Part shown: positions 1 through 7,791 of the stretch, in pieces
Layout of the letters: each line of letters starts with the position of its first letter
Numbering within the stretch: position 1 is the stretch's first letter
Source: Limnohabitans curvus
Lineage (GTDB): Bacteria; Pseudomonadota; Gammaproteobacteria; Burkholderiales; Burkholderiaceae_C
Assembly: GCF_003063475.1 (NCBI RefSeq)
Contig: NZ_NESP01000002.1
Coordinates: 62,001-126,000, forward strand
Length of the DNA: 64,000 nucleotides
Direction of reading: 5' to 3'
The notes under the pieces: model-generated
What the model was told of the DNA's origin: nothing
Databases searched by the model: none
Seen by the model: only the letters and a program-made list of their open reading frames with translations
Position numbers and translations under genes: made by a program

Positions 1-202
1 GCAAAGAAAACGAAGCGAGAAGCTGTGCGGTTACAAGCGAAGGGTTGCCCGTATCGCGCAGCGATGCGGGCGCAAGACTAGGGATGCCTAGCGGCGGGAG
101 AGTGCGCAAGCACCGTCCCAAGAGCGGACCACGACACGAAGAGCCGCAGGCTCATTTCATTGCCAGCACGATGCGGAGCGAGGCGAGAAAACCGCGACAG
201 GC

Positions 203-227
203 AAAAAAAAGCGACCCGAAGGTCGCT
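203..227 (-). terminator. Rho-independent terminator
   Basis: Read on the minus strand, a 7-bp stem (AGCGACC paired with GGTCGCT, tetraloop-like turn) is followed directly by a run of eight T. It lies about 20 bases past the stop of the 37-residue ORF ending at 246, so it closes the small-membrane-protein operon. Confidence 0.8.
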
Positions 228-245
228 GTTTTGACGGAGCTTGTT

Positions 246-359
246 TCAGCAGTCAGTATCGAGTTGTTTTTTCTCGCGGCGCTCAAGCCAATTGACAACG
301 CCAATCACGGCGAGGAGAAACGTGCCCATCGCGAGAATTTGCAAAGTTGCCGAGTCCAT
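246..359 (-). CDS. Small single-pass membrane protein (37 aa)
   Basis: This 37-codon reading frame has a good Shine-Dalgarno (AAGGAG, 6 bases before ATG) and starts 1 base after the stop of the next upstream ORF, which suggests translational coupling. Residues 5-25 (TLQILAMGTFLLAVIGVVNW) form one hydrophobic helix, followed by a basic cytoplasmic tail (ERREKKQ). No family is recognised; holin-like or membrane-toxin roles are possible but there is no direct support. The ribosome-binding site, the coupling and the terminator just downstream argue that it is real. Confidence 0.55.
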   Translation of the reverse strand: MDSATLQILAMGTFLLAVIGVVNWLERREKKQLDTDC

Positions 360-360
360 G

Positions 361-540
361 TCAATCTCCTTTTAAGCTAGTCAAGACTATAGCGCAAGTG
401 CCCGTCACCAGCAAGGTGACGACACCGAGCCAGTTGCGATTGTCAAAGAGCAATGGCGCCACGAAAGCGTTGCCAATCATCAAGGCACCAGCGGTACGAA
501 ACGCGGTTTTAATCGCTGGGAAGTCGAATTTGTTTTTCAT
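361..540 (-). CDS. Small membrane protein (58 aa)
   Basis: The predicted product has two hydrophobic stretches (around residues 14-27 and 34-54) separated by a short polar turn (DNRN), consistent with a two-helix inner-membrane protein. I chose the internal ATG at 540, which gives a lysine-rich N-terminus (MKNKFDF); an upstream in-frame start at 612 would add 24 residues that look non-coding. It is directly followed by the 37-residue membrane ORF with 1-base spacing. No function is recognised. Confidence 0.45.
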   Translation of the reverse strand: MKNKFDFPAIKTAFRTAGALMIGNAFVAPLLFDNRNWLGVVTLLVTGTCAIVLTSLKGD

Positions 541-830
541 AAGCGCAACAGGTTGCAAGGCGACATTGCCTAGCGCAGAAGCACCACGGCGCAGCGCAGC
601 AGTCAAGGCCACCGTGCAATTAATGGGTCGACGCGCCCACAGGCGCGGCGGGGTACCCGTTCATGCGCGAAAGGGCCTTTACTGCGAGAACGGCGTGGTA
701 GCGTGGGCGCATCAGCAATGACGCCCAACTAGCACCCGAGAGCCGAAGGCAAAGCGCAGGCGGTAACGACGAAGGAGACCCGCCGAGCGGCGCGGCAAGG
801 GCAGGGAGCAACCCTGCCGAGCCGAGACAA
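541..830. other. Intergenic region with a 3' hairpin
   Basis: No supported gene lies here; the open frames are GC-driven. At 800-818 a 7-bp stem (GGCAGGG / CCCTGCC, 5-base loop) lies just 3' of the DUF1281-like gene. It lacks a T-run, so it is a stabiliser or weak terminator rather than a classical terminator. Confidence 0.4.
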
Positions 831-1439
831 TCAATCGTTAGGTAAATTCACCTCGGACGTTTGCTTACCACCGAGCCACGTTGCCTCAAATTTAAAGAAG
901 CCCGCTTCTTCATGAAATGAACATTCAAACGTCAAGTCGGGATATTTCACTGAAATGGCGAGTAAGACAGGCGTGGCGGGAGACCACGCTGTCTCGAAGT
1001 TAATGACTGCCTCACCATCTTCGTGATGCTCCAGCGTAGCTCTGCAAGCATCCCATTTGGTTCCCCAATGGGTAATGCTCCAGTCATACCAGTGCTTTGC
1101 ACCATGCTGTGTCAAGTTGTCTGCGTAGATTTGCCCTTGGGCTTTGGCATCAGGGCGATGCTTTTCAACGTATTCCTGCAAGCTCTTGCGATCGTGAATG
1201 TTGTGGTCTTTCGCCCAAGGGTAAGTTAAGTAGACCTGCCATTCGGTTTCAGAATGAAATGCAGCGAAGCCAATGTCACCATCTGAACCTGCGTTCGTTT
1301 GGAGCGTTGGCGGCATGGGCACAAAGTTTTCAAAGGACAAAACCGAATCGTTGGTTTTGGACTTGGCGAATTCAACGAATTCGGCGACACGGGTGGGGTT
1401 GCCCGTGACGGACAAAGAGGTGTGGCACCAGTTAGGCAT
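831..1439 (-). CDS. Api92/DUF1281-like protein
   Basis: The product is about 202 residues. The N-terminus MPNWCHTSLSVTG is the signature start of the DUF1281/Api92-like family, a ferredoxin-like-fold group found on phages, plasmids and integrative elements; its biochemical role is unknown. I chose the ATG at 1439 because AGGAG lies 7 bases upstream and the family motif begins there; the longer frame to 1499 has no such support. The gene is preceded by a ~390-bp leader shared with the methyltransferase operon at 3987, which suggests common regulation. Family recognition rests on the N-terminal motif and general composition. Confidence 0.65.
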   Translation of the reverse strand: MPNWCHTSLSVTGNPTRVAEFVEFAKSKTNDSVLSFENFVPMPPTLQTNAGSDGDIGFAAFHSETEWQVYLTYPWAKDHNIHDRKSLQEYVEKHRPDAKAQGQIYADNLTQHGAKHWYDWSITHWGTKWDACRATLEHHEDGEAVINFETAWSPATPVLLAISVKYPDLTFECSFHEEAGFFKFEATWLGGKQTSEVNLPND

Positions 1440-1446
1440 AACGAAT

Positions 1447-1845
1447 CTCCTAGAGAGTTCGGCGGCAGGGGAGTTTGTTAGTCTTTGCCTGCCATGCACT
1501 CACACCGAAACAAGAATTGAGCGCACGCCCGGAGCAGCCACCCAGAGGACAAGGGGCACAAGTGAAGCGGGCATTTAATGGAGGGGACCCGCGCCCTTTA
1601 GGGCGTGGTGGAGGAGGCCGTTCATTACCTGATTTGCTTGTGAGGTGCTGTTGACACGTAATGCGGGCGAGGCTGAGTTTTGAGATGATGGCTTGTCATC
1701 AAAACTCGGACTTGATTGCGTTGCGTGACGCGCCTTGGCGCAACAGACGGAACCCGAAGGGGGCCGACGCACCGACCCCTTGGCAAATGGGGGGAAGATT
1801 CGGGCGTGCGCTCAATCCACGCACACCACAGACGGAAAAAATTTG
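1447..1845. repeat. Conserved leader/repeat element, copy 1
   Basis: This non-coding block is the 5' region of the DUF1281-like gene. It resembles 3994-4376 over nearly its whole length, from the Shine-Dalgarno (CTCCTAGAG on the plus strand) outward. Inside are a perfect 16-bp inverted repeat (1516-1531 and 1801-1816, ATTGAGCGCACGCCCG) and a hairpin at 1677-1705 with inner stem ATGG/TCAT, loop CTTG and outer stem GTTTTG/CAAAAC. The stretch 1747-1830 is the best conserved part. It could be a shared promoter/leader, a structured RNA or a MITE-like insertion. Confidence 0.65.
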
Positions 1846-1946
1846 CGCGTGCGTTAAGCCGCGCCCACATTCAGCGACTGGAGTAGCGAAGCGAATCACA
1901 GAAGCCGCGATCGACCGGACCGAAGCACTCGCGCAGCGACTGGTTA

Positions 1947-1977
1947 CACCCTGCCCGGCGAGTGGCCGGACAGGGTG
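1947..1977 (-). terminator. Hairpin 3' of the operon end, no T-run
   Basis: CACCCTGCCCGGC and its near-complement form a ~13-bp stem with a short loop, starting 6 bases after the stop of the gene ending at 1983. There is no T-tract, so intrinsic termination would be weak; it may be an mRNA 3' stabiliser. Confidence 0.4.
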
Positions 1978-1982
1978 AGCCG

Positions 1983-2207
1983 TTAGCCCTTGGACTTGTT
2001 GGCGTTCACACCCGCAAGGTATGCGCGAGCCAGTGAATCGCGCACGGTCCACACGGCAACATCTTTGAAGTCCAGGCGGTCGCCGCCTCGTTCTTCAAAG
2101 GTCACGAAGCCCAGGCGCTGCTTTGCCAGCAGGGCAAGGGCTGCGCGCTCGTCATCGCTCAAGTTTTGCCAAGGGTCCGACTGCATGCTGTCATCAACGT
2201 TATTCAT
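1983..2207 (-). CDS. Hypothetical protein (74 aa)
   Basis: This is the last gene of the methyltransferase operon. Its ATG overlaps the stop of the preceding gene (ATGA at 2207-2204), typical of translational coupling. The sequence is acidic at the N-terminus (DDSMQSDPWQNLSDDERAAL) and looks like a small soluble helical protein. No family is recognised. Confidence 0.6.
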   Translation of the reverse strand: MNNVDDSMQSDPWQNLSDDERAALALLAKQRLGFVTFEERGGDRLDFKDVAVWTVRDSLARAYLAGVNANKSKG

Positions 2208-2593
2208 CCCAACCTCGCTACATAACGGGCATAGTCGCTGCCCTGAGTATCAACAAAAAGAATGGGGCGGCCTGTGGCCACCGCCATCACGCAAGCCCGA
2301 GCGTCTGCGATGGGGAGCGCGTGACATTGGCCCTTGAGCCATTCGGTATCGCGGCAAAGGTTTCGAGCGAAGTCATCGAAACCGAGCGGGTCCATCTCGA
2401 TGCGCTTGAAGACATAGACCGTGGACAGTTCACCACCGGACATATCGCGCAAGTTAACGGCTTTGCGTGAAAACGGCAAAGGCGTTGGCAGCTTTTGCAT
2501 CACCACGTCCTGACCGTTAATCTTAAACGTGACTTGTTCAAATGCCAGGCGCAGCGTGATTGCCTCATTCGTTGCTTGAGCAAAGTAGGTCAT
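2204..2593 (-). CDS. Hypothetical protein (129 aa)
   Basis: This operon gene overlaps both neighbours by 4 bases (ATGA junctions at 2593 and 2207). It encodes a mixed alpha/beta soluble protein with no signal peptide or membrane helix. No family is recognised. The tight packing with the methyltransferase operon supports expression and a role in the same phage- or plasmid-like module. Confidence 0.6.
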   Translation of the reverse strand: MTYFAQATNEAITLRLAFEQVTFKINGQDVVMQKLPTPLPFSRKAVNLRDMSGGELSTVYVFKRIEMDPLGFDDFARNLCRDTEWLKGQCHALPIADARACVMAVATGRPILFVDTQGSDYARYVARLG

Positions 2594-2871
2594 GCCTTGC
2601 CCCCTTCGATTTCTTTTAGGACCTCGCGGCCCACTTCGGACAGGCTCACATCTCCCCGCGCAATGGCCTCTAGTTCATCGTTGCTGAACACTGAGACAAT
2701 GCGCGCAGCGCGAGCGTCAAGCGCTCGCTGTGCCATAACTGCCCACTGACGGTATGCAATGAGCGAGGCAAAGGCCTCCGTGTTGTTGCGCCCGTAGCCG
2801 CGGACGTAGTCGCCCACCTGGACGGCAAGTGTCTTCGGGTCAATGGCCCGACCTGGTGTTTTGTTAGTCAT
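2590..2871 (-). CDS. Hypothetical protein (93 aa)
   Basis: The start is ambiguous: an ATG at 2871 gives 93 residues beginning MTNKTPGRAIDPKTLAVQVG and overlaps the upstream gene by 8 bases; an ATG at 2898 would add 9 residues. The sequence is soluble and helical with a C-terminal acidic/lysine stretch. It ends in an ATGA overlap with the next gene. No family is recognised. Confidence 0.55.
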   Translation of the reverse strand: MTNKTPGRAIDPKTLAVQVGDYVRGYGRNNTEAFASLIAYRQWAVMAQRALDARAARIVSVFSNDELEAIARGDVSLSEVGREVLKEIEGGKA

Positions 2872-3286
2872 GGTCTGTGTCGCTTTCGTCTGTATCAATG
2901 GCGTATTTGCCGAAGGTCAAAACGCCGGCCTCTTTGGTGCAGGTCGTAGGACGCTCAAAGTCCACGATGCGCCCCAAGCGTTCGAGCGTTGAAAAGTCTG
3001 GGTGTTGTTGCGCTAGGGCTATCGGCGTCAAGCCGATAAGGCCAGCGTCTACGGGGTAGCTGTTGCCGTGCTGGTCGTTGTAAGTTCCATCGCCCCAGGC
3101 GGTGCCAAAGGCGAGCACTTGCGTTCCGTTGGCTTGGCCCACGGGTGAACCATCAAAGAAGTCACACGATTCAAGCAAGGGCATCCAGTACTCGTTAGGC
3201 ACTGCATAGCAAGGGTCGCCCAAGAAATAGGGGCCAGCGGGCACCGTGACGGTCCACGCTTTAGCGGTGACGGTCATGGTGTTCAT
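2864..3286 (-). CDS. Phage/plasmid-type conserved hypothetical (140 aa)
   Basis: The N-terminal part carries VPAGPYFLGDPCYAVP and later AFGTAWGDGTYNDQHG and VDAGLIGLTP, a pattern I associate with conserved hypotheticals of phages and mobile elements with unknown function. The start overlaps the methyltransferase stop by 4 bases (ATGA). The product is acidic, soluble and lacks a signal peptide. Its place directly behind a DNA methyltransferase suggests a mobile-element early or leading-region operon. Confidence 0.6.
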   Translation of the reverse strand: MNTMTVTAKAWTVTVPAGPYFLGDPCYAVPNEYWMPLLESCDFFDGSPVGQANGTQVLAFGTAWGDGTYNDQHGNSYPVDAGLIGLTPIALAQQHPDFSTLERLGRIVDFERPTTCTKEAGVLTFGKYAIDTDESDTDHD

Positions 3287-3987
3287 GCTGCGGCCTCCAT
3301 GCTTGAGGCGTTCGCGGCTTCGCGTTCAAAGTCCACGTATTCGCCTAAGCGTTTGGTGTAGCCCTGCATACGCTTGGTGGCCACTTCGTGAAACTGCGGG
3401 TCGAGTTCAATACCGAGATAGCGGCGTCCGATTGAGCGAGCAGCAATAAGCGTAGAGCCCGAGCCTGCGAAGGGGTCAAGCACCAAACCGCCACGGGGGC
3501 AAAACGATTCAATCAACGGAGTAAGTGAGGCCGTTCCCTTTTGGGTAGGGTGCAAGCGATTACCCGAGTAAGACCACTCAATAACATCGGCGATAGGGTG
3601 AACCGGGGGCTTTGGATTTCCCTTGGCCAACAGGTAAGCGCCCTCGTGCGAGTAGCGCATGAGGCGTGTGGTTGAGCTGTAACGTTTGGGGAAAGTGATG
3701 TGACCCACGATGCGAAAACCTGCGGATTTCCAAGCATCAAAAAAGAGGTCGGTTTTGTTCCAACCGTAGAAGCTGACGCAAAGGCTGTCGGCTTTGAGCA
3801 CTCGGAAAACCTGACGGAAGGCGGGTTTTAGCCAGTCGCTTTCAATGTCGTTTTTGATTGAGCGGCCTTCGCGGTCTTTGTAGCCGACAAGGTAAGGCGG
3901 GTCGGTCAACACAAAGTCAACGTGATTGGCGGGGACGGTTTTGAGGACTTCGATACAGTCGCCCAACAGGATGCTGTTAGCAGTCAT
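3283..3987 (-). CDS. DNA adenine/cytosine-N4 methyltransferase
   Basis: The 234-residue product has the catalytic motif DPPY at residues 29-32 and the AdoMet motif DPFAGSGST at about 170-180. Catalytic motif first and AdoMet motif last is the beta-class arrangement of N6-adenine / N4-cytosine methylases. A target-recognition stretch lies between them. There is no restriction endonuclease beside it, so it looks like an orphan methylase of a phage or plasmid, used for anti-restriction or regulation. It heads a five-gene operon with 4-8 base overlaps. The leader (TAGGAGA Shine-Dalgarno) is shared with the gene starting at 1439. Confidence 0.85.
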   Translation of the reverse strand: MTANSILLGDCIEVLKTVPANHVDFVLTDPPYLVGYKDREGRSIKNDIESDWLKPAFRQVFRVLKADSLCVSFYGWNKTDLFFDAWKSAGFRIVGHITFPKRYSSTTRLMRYSHEGAYLLAKGNPKPPVHPIADVIEWSYSGNRLHPTQKGTASLTPLIESFCPRGGLVLDPFAGSGSTLIAARSIGRRYLGIELDPQFHEVATKRMQGYTKRLGEYVDFEREAANASSMEAAA

Positions 3988-3993
3988 GGATTT

Positions 3994-4376
3994 TTCTCCT
4001 AGAGGTGTCGGCGGCGATGCCTTGCGGCTGTATCACCATGCGCCCCTGCCAACATCAACAAGTGAGCGCACGACCGAAGCAGCCCCCCAGAGGGCGAAGG
4101 GGCACAAATTCAATGCGTATAAATAGCAAGTGGGTCCCAACGGGACGACACGCGCGGCTTTATGCCGCATTGGGTTTGTGAGGCGCTGGGGACATGGCAA
4201 GGGGGAGGGCAGGCGTTTGGAAAAAATGGCTTGCCATTCAAACGAATGAACTTCACCGCAGTCATGACGCGACTTGTCGCCCCAGACGGACCCAACGGGG
4301 CCGACGCGCCGACCCTCGACAAATGGGGGGAAGATTCGGGCGTGCGCTCACTCCCCGCACGCCACAGACTTAAATG
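3994..4376. repeat. Conserved leader/repeat element, copy 2
   Basis: This non-coding block is the 5' region of the methyltransferase operon and is homologous to 1447-1845. Its terminal inverted repeats lie at 4062-4076 and 4337-4351 (GTGAGCGCACG core, 14 of 15 pairing). The internal hairpin at 4214-4244 keeps inner stem ATGG/CCAT and loop CTTG but has a different outer stem (CGTTTG/CAAACG). The outer-stem bases have changed on both sides relative to copy 1, so pairing is preserved. Confidence 0.65.
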
Positions 4377-4831
4377 TTTCAAGCGCGAATGAAGCGCGTC
4401 AACATTCCCGCACCAGGTGAAGCAAGGCGCAACACTGGTGCCACGATTCCGAACCAGCTGCGCGACAGCGCAAAGACGATGACAGCGAAGCCACTCAACA
4501 CCCGCTGAATGTCTTATCGCTCTGCGTGAGAAATTACCGAAGACGCCGAGAAAATATCGCAATGAACGAGAAACGACAAAGCCTCATCACCGAACGCGAT
4601 AATTTTTATCACCGTGTGCGATAACGAAAAAGGCCCCGAGGGGAGGGCAAGACGGAGATAACGACAGGCGACAGCACAGCGAATCACAAAGCCTGCGCGG
4701 CAAGCGCCCCTAGCGGCCTTGGCCGCTCTGATCGTCACTCTTGACCCGCCTTCGCGGGCACTGACATTGCCCATGAAGTTATCAAACAAACCTCTGGGCA
4801 AAAATGTGGATAAGTCGTCAATAAAAGCGAA
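4377..4831. promoter_or_regulatory. Intergenic region with TATCGC/GCGATA motifs
   Basis: No gene is supported here. TTATCGC at 4514-4520, TATCGC at 4555-4560, and GCGATAA at 4596-4602 and 4619-4625 form two opposed pairs in an otherwise GC-rich stretch, with an AT-rich gap between. This could be an operator cluster or protein-binding region. No promoter is asserted. Confidence 0.3.
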
Positions 4832-4853
4832 AACCCCTTGCTTCCAAGGGGTT
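4832..4853 (-). terminator. Rho-independent terminator
   Basis: A perfect 9-bp stem (AACCCCTTG / CAAGGGGTT) with a 4-base loop is followed on the minus strand by TTTTCGCTTTTATT. It lies 17 bases past the stop of the HTH gene ending at 4870 and closes that operon. Confidence 0.8.
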
Positions 4854-4869
4854 CGCGCTAGATTGCCTA

Positions 4870-5136
4870 TTAATTAGGCGGCCACTTTGTGCCGCGTTGG
4901 TAAGGCACAAGGTTGCCCGGAAGGGGCTCCACGCCCAGCTCTATGGCAGCACAGGCAAGCGCAGTGCGAAGATCAATAAAAACAGGGTTTGATTTAGCAA
5001 TCAACGAGCTGTATCCAGATCTGGACATGCCCAGGGCAGCGGCTGCATCGTCATAGGTGTACTCCATCCTTTTTTGCCACGCCCTCAATGCCTGAGGATC
5101 ACCCTCGTAGCGGAAATTGTTGTTAGCCTTAGACAC
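4870..5136 (-). CDS. Helix-turn-helix protein (88 aa)
   Basis: Residues about 28-50 (TYDDAAAALGMSRSGYSSLIAK) fit a Cro/XRE-like helix-turn-helix. The start overlaps the preceding gene by 8 bases. It is the last gene before the terminator at 4832-4853. It is probably a small DNA-binding regulator; the partner HTH gene upstream suggests a regulatory pair. No specific family is recognised. Confidence 0.55.
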   Translation of the reverse strand: MSKANNNFRYEGDPQALRAWQKRMEYTYDDAAAALGMSRSGYSSLIAKSNPVFIDLRTALACAAIELGVEPLPGNLVPYQRGTKWPPN

Positions 5137-5620
5137 TGCCGTCTTTCAGTTCATTTTCGACAAGGCGCACGGCCTCCGCAAACAAGTCCTCTGCATCAAT
5201 CTCGCCAGGCAAATGATCAATCATCGTGAAGATGATTTGATTCAAGCCACCCGCACCATTAAGCAAGAAGGCGGGCATGCCTGCCATCTTGAATTGCCAC
5301 TGTTGCGCATGCTCGCTTTCTGGAATTGCCACACCAACAAAGCGCGGCCAGTCGTTGTGATGAACCACGCGACCACCATCAGAAAGCGACCAAGTCGGTA
5401 GATCCAGCAGCTTCGAAGCTCCCCACCGCTGACGATTGAGCGATTCATAGATGCGGAGCACAGCGGCCTTTGGCTCACGAAACCCAGCCTCAAAGTCTGT
5501 CAGTATTTGCTCTGCATGAATACCATCAAGGCCCAGAATGTCGACCATTTGGGGCTTGGTTAGGCCACGAGCCTCACGCTCATCGCGCAGGACTGCTTGA
5601 TTCATTTTTGTTTTCGACAT
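5129..5620 (-). CDS. XRE-like HTH protein (163 aa)
   Basis: The N-terminus (residues 8-60, REARGLTKPQMVDILGL ... ILTDFEAGFREPKAAVLRIYE) has the shape of an XRE-type DNA-binding domain. The C-terminal 100 residues are unassigned (WSLSDGGRVVHHNDWPRFVGVAIPE). It overlaps the 88-residue HTH gene by 8 bases and is itself overlapped by the end of the upstream membrane-protein ORF, so the four genes from 6251 to 4870 appear to be one transcript. Confidence 0.6.
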   Translation of the reverse strand: MSKTKMNQAVLRDEREARGLTKPQMVDILGLDGIHAEQILTDFEAGFREPKAAVLRIYESLNRQRWGASKLLDLPTWSLSDGGRVVHHNDWPRFVGVAIPESEHAQQWQFKMAGMPAFLLNGAGGLNQIIFTMIDHLPGEIDAEDLFAEAVRLVENELKDGSV

Positions 5621-5873
5621 GATTCGACGGGAGGAACCCGCTCCGAGCGATGCCCAACAAGCTAGTCAAAGTAAAACAGACTTGTTGGACGAGAAGACCT
5701 GTCGCGCCAATGCGGAGCGCCCAGGCAATAAAAAGTAGATTGGCAAAAAGGAAACAAAGCCAACCGTATTTGGCAACGCGACTATGAGTGGCCAGCAAAC
5801 CAGCGCCCATGATGCCAATCAAGGCACCCGACCACCCCAACCAAACATTGAGGTTCATCGTATTTTCAAACAT
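5580..5873 (-). CDS. Small multi-pass membrane protein (97 aa)
   Basis: Three hydrophobic segments are visible (about residues 10-28, 37-55 and 60-76). The pattern WLGWSGALIGIMGAGLLA...YGWLCFLFANLLFIAWALR recalls small PnuC/YgjV-like inner-membrane proteins, but I cannot assign a substrate. Its 3' end runs 41 bases into the next gene in another frame. An internal start at 5858 would remove 5 residues. Confidence 0.5.
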   Translation of the reverse strand: MFENTMNLNVWLGWSGALIGIMGAGLLATHSRVAKYGWLCFLFANLLFIAWALRIGATGLLVQQVCFTLTSLLGIARSGFLPSNHVENKNESSSPAR

Positions 5874-5876
5874 AGC

Positions 5877-6251
5877 TCACCCCTTCACCATCAATGCGCC
5901 GAGTGCGAGGTCTTGGTAGAAGCAAGCCATGATTTTTCGCCACAGCTCCACCGTCACAACCCGCTTTCCTTCAACCGACAAACCCTTAGCCACCAAATAA
6001 AGGGACTCTGCGTACTCGCGTGATTCGCGAGCAGCCTCTTCGGCTTCGGCGTAAGCGCGGCAAAAGGAGGCACGAGTCGCTCGCGACTCAGCCATTCTTT
6101 GAGCAACCGGAAGAAGACGAGCAGCCTTGGTTCTCATTTCTTCATTAACGACAAGCGCATGAGTCATCACACTGTTTGGAATGTGAACCGCCTCTACTTC
6201 GTAGACGCTGCCGTCCTCTGCGATTATTTGTTTTCGATCTCCGTGGCCCAT
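5877..6251 (-). CDS. Hypothetical protein (124 aa)
   Basis: This is a soluble, helix-rich protein with an alanine/glutamate-rich middle (AYAEAEEAARESREYAESLY) that may form a coiled coil. It ends 3 bases before the next gene starts. No family is recognised. Confidence 0.5.
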   Translation of the reverse strand: MGHGDRKQIIAEDGSVYEVEAVHIPNSVMTHALVVNEEMRTKAARLLPVAQRMAESRATRASFCRAYAEAEEAARESREYAESLYLVAKGLSVEGKRVVTVELWRKIMACFYQDLALGALMVKG

Positions 6252-6322
6252 GATTTCTCTAGGTAAGCGGCCAACATTTGGGCCATCCAGTAACCGACTG
6301 GCTCGGGCAGCACTAATTTCAT
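6224..6322 (-). CDS. Possible leader ORF (32 aa)
   Basis: A 32-codon frame (MKLVLPEPVGYWMAQMLAAY...) overlaps the start of the gene at 6251 in another frame. No good Shine-Dalgarno is seen. Its position at the head of the operon fits a leader peptide or short coupled gene, but it may be chance. Confidence 0.25.
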   Translation of the reverse strand: MKLVLPEPVGYWMAQMLAAYLEKSWATEIENK

Positions 6323-6410
6323 GATACTGATGCCATTTTAGTCCATTTATCGGACCAATCTACGAGGTGCCCTCACTCTTTTAATGTCGCACGTAAGAAC
6401 TAATCGGCAC

Positions 6411-6434
6411 AAAGTAAATAATTATATTTACTTT
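6411..6434. promoter_or_regulatory. AT-rich palindrome, probable operator
   Basis: The 10-base arms AAAGTAAATA and their exact complement flank a 4-base centre. It lies about 90 bases upstream of the minus-strand operon head and in front of the integrase fragment, where an operator for the operon's own HTH proteins would be expected. Confidence 0.4.
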
Positions 6435-6551
6435 CTGGCCAAATAATCCAGCCTTATCGTATATTTAATACTACTTCAGTACGACTCCAGAGGAAGCCTA
6501 TGAAAGTCCGTCCCGCGTTAGCCATGAGTATGTTCGCATGCTGTTTGATAA

Positions 6552-6785
6552 GCGCACGCGGAAGAGGCGGAGTCTCCGAAAACGGCTGAGAAGTTGCGCC
6601 GGGCAAGTCCCCACTGGATGAGGCACACCCACGCCACGCACGGGTTGGCGCGGGGAGCTGAATTAAACACGGTCAGAGACAACCTCCGCCATGCATCGGT
6701 GTCCACTACCTCGGTGTACCTGCACACCGATCAGGCCAAGCGGGCACGGCAAATGAGAGAGGCCTTCGGAACGCTAAACGGTTGA
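6552..6785 (+). pseudogene. Tyrosine recombinase, C-terminal remnant
   Basis: The open frame from the stop at 6549 to 6785 encodes only the catalytic tail of a phage-integrase-type recombinase: SPHWMRHTHATH (H-x-x-R box), LRHASVSTTSVYLH (second histidine and the nucleophilic tyrosine). The N-terminal domain and the first catalytic arginine are absent. The sequence just upstream encodes an unrelated signal-peptide-like start (6500-6589), so this is a truncated relic. It differs from the intact recombinase at 17010, so it marks a separate past integration. Confidence 0.8.
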
Positions 6786-6930
6786 TGTTCAGAACGAATT
6801 CGCCGTTCGTCACACGCCGCTCTACAGAGGCTTTACAAAGTGTCCGATTTTCGGGGCTTGGGCACATTTAGCCCATAAGGTGTTGTTGTCGGTCGAAACC
6901 TGGATGCAATGCTTCGAATGACCGAATGGT

Positions 6931-7524
6931 TTAGAAGCCATAGCTTGCTTCTGTAGATTTAGCCAAACTTTCAGCTATGTCACCACTAATACGGCATTGA
7001 GTGATGTTGATACATTTCGCATTGATCATTTCAAGCACTGCACTCTCGGGAGCGTTTTTGTAATTGATGCTCGCAACAAGTCTGCTGTCTTCTAGTAGAT
7101 GAATTGAGCCCCTCAACTTGGAAGAGATTTCGTTATCAAAGTCGAGAAACGTCTCCAGCAATGCCAAACAGCAATCTTGATGCATGCTTGTGAGTTCTTG
7201 CATGAACTCAGAAAACGCCGAGCCAATCTTTGTTTCGACGTTTGGAACAAGTGCGTAAGGAGGAAGCAACCCCTGATATAAATTTTGATTCAAGGCCGAA
7301 GATGGCACTACGATAAATCCATCGACCGGATCATCTGACTCAGATGCAAAAGCGAAATAGGACTCATCTGGGTTAATGACAACGCCAATGTGATCGACAA
7401 AGAATTTAATTGATTCAAGAAAATGTTGAAGTCGAGTTTCAATCAATCGGTATTCAACAAGGGATTTGGAAATCACTTCCGAGGGCAACAGAAGATGAAT
7501 CGTGTTTTGTGCGGGAGTGGTCAT
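6931..7524 (-). CDS. Hypothetical protein (197 aa)
   Basis: This is a soluble acidic protein without signal peptide or membrane helix, beginning MTTPAQNTIHLLLPSEV. No clear Shine-Dalgarno precedes the ATG and no family is recognised. It stands alone between an integrase stump and a umuC stump, in lower-GC sequence than the module at 8.2 kb. Confidence 0.5.
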   Translation of the reverse strand: MTTPAQNTIHLLLPSEVISKSLVEYRLIETRLQHFLESIKFFVDHIGVVINPDESYFAFASESDDPVDGFIVVPSSALNQNLYQGLLPPYALVPNVETKIGSAFSEFMQELTSMHQDCCLALLETFLDFDNEISSKLRGSIHLLEDSRLVASINYKNAPESAVLEMINAKCINITQCRISGDIAESLAKSTEASYGF

Positions 7525-7791
7525 TATTGCGCGCTGTTTGTCTAAGGTGAATTGTTTGCAAGCCAGACGATGCTACGGAAGCCTGAAAATTCAAGGTTTT
7601 CAATTTCTAAGAGTATGCGCATAAATGGTCACCTACACTTAAACGTACTAATTATCTTTATGCCACGCTTAACATTACCTTTTCCAAGCTTCAAAATCAG
7701 CGAGTGCAGTTCTGCAAATTCGTTGGGTGCTGTGTTTCCAAGTGAGTCTGATGGGAAGCCTGCACTTGCAGCGGCCTTAACATTTTCGCGG

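Noticed and set aside
1699..2052. ORF over copy 1 of the leader element
   Set aside because: The frame is not kept in copy 2; selection there appears to act on structure instead.
4110..4562. Minus-strand 150-residue ORF in the leader region
   Set aside because: It spans the conserved non-coding element and the copy-1 equivalent is not open in the same frame, so protein conservation is not supported.
4514..4801. Minus-strand 95-residue ORF
   Set aside because: No ribosome-binding site, GC-driven composition, no recognised motif.
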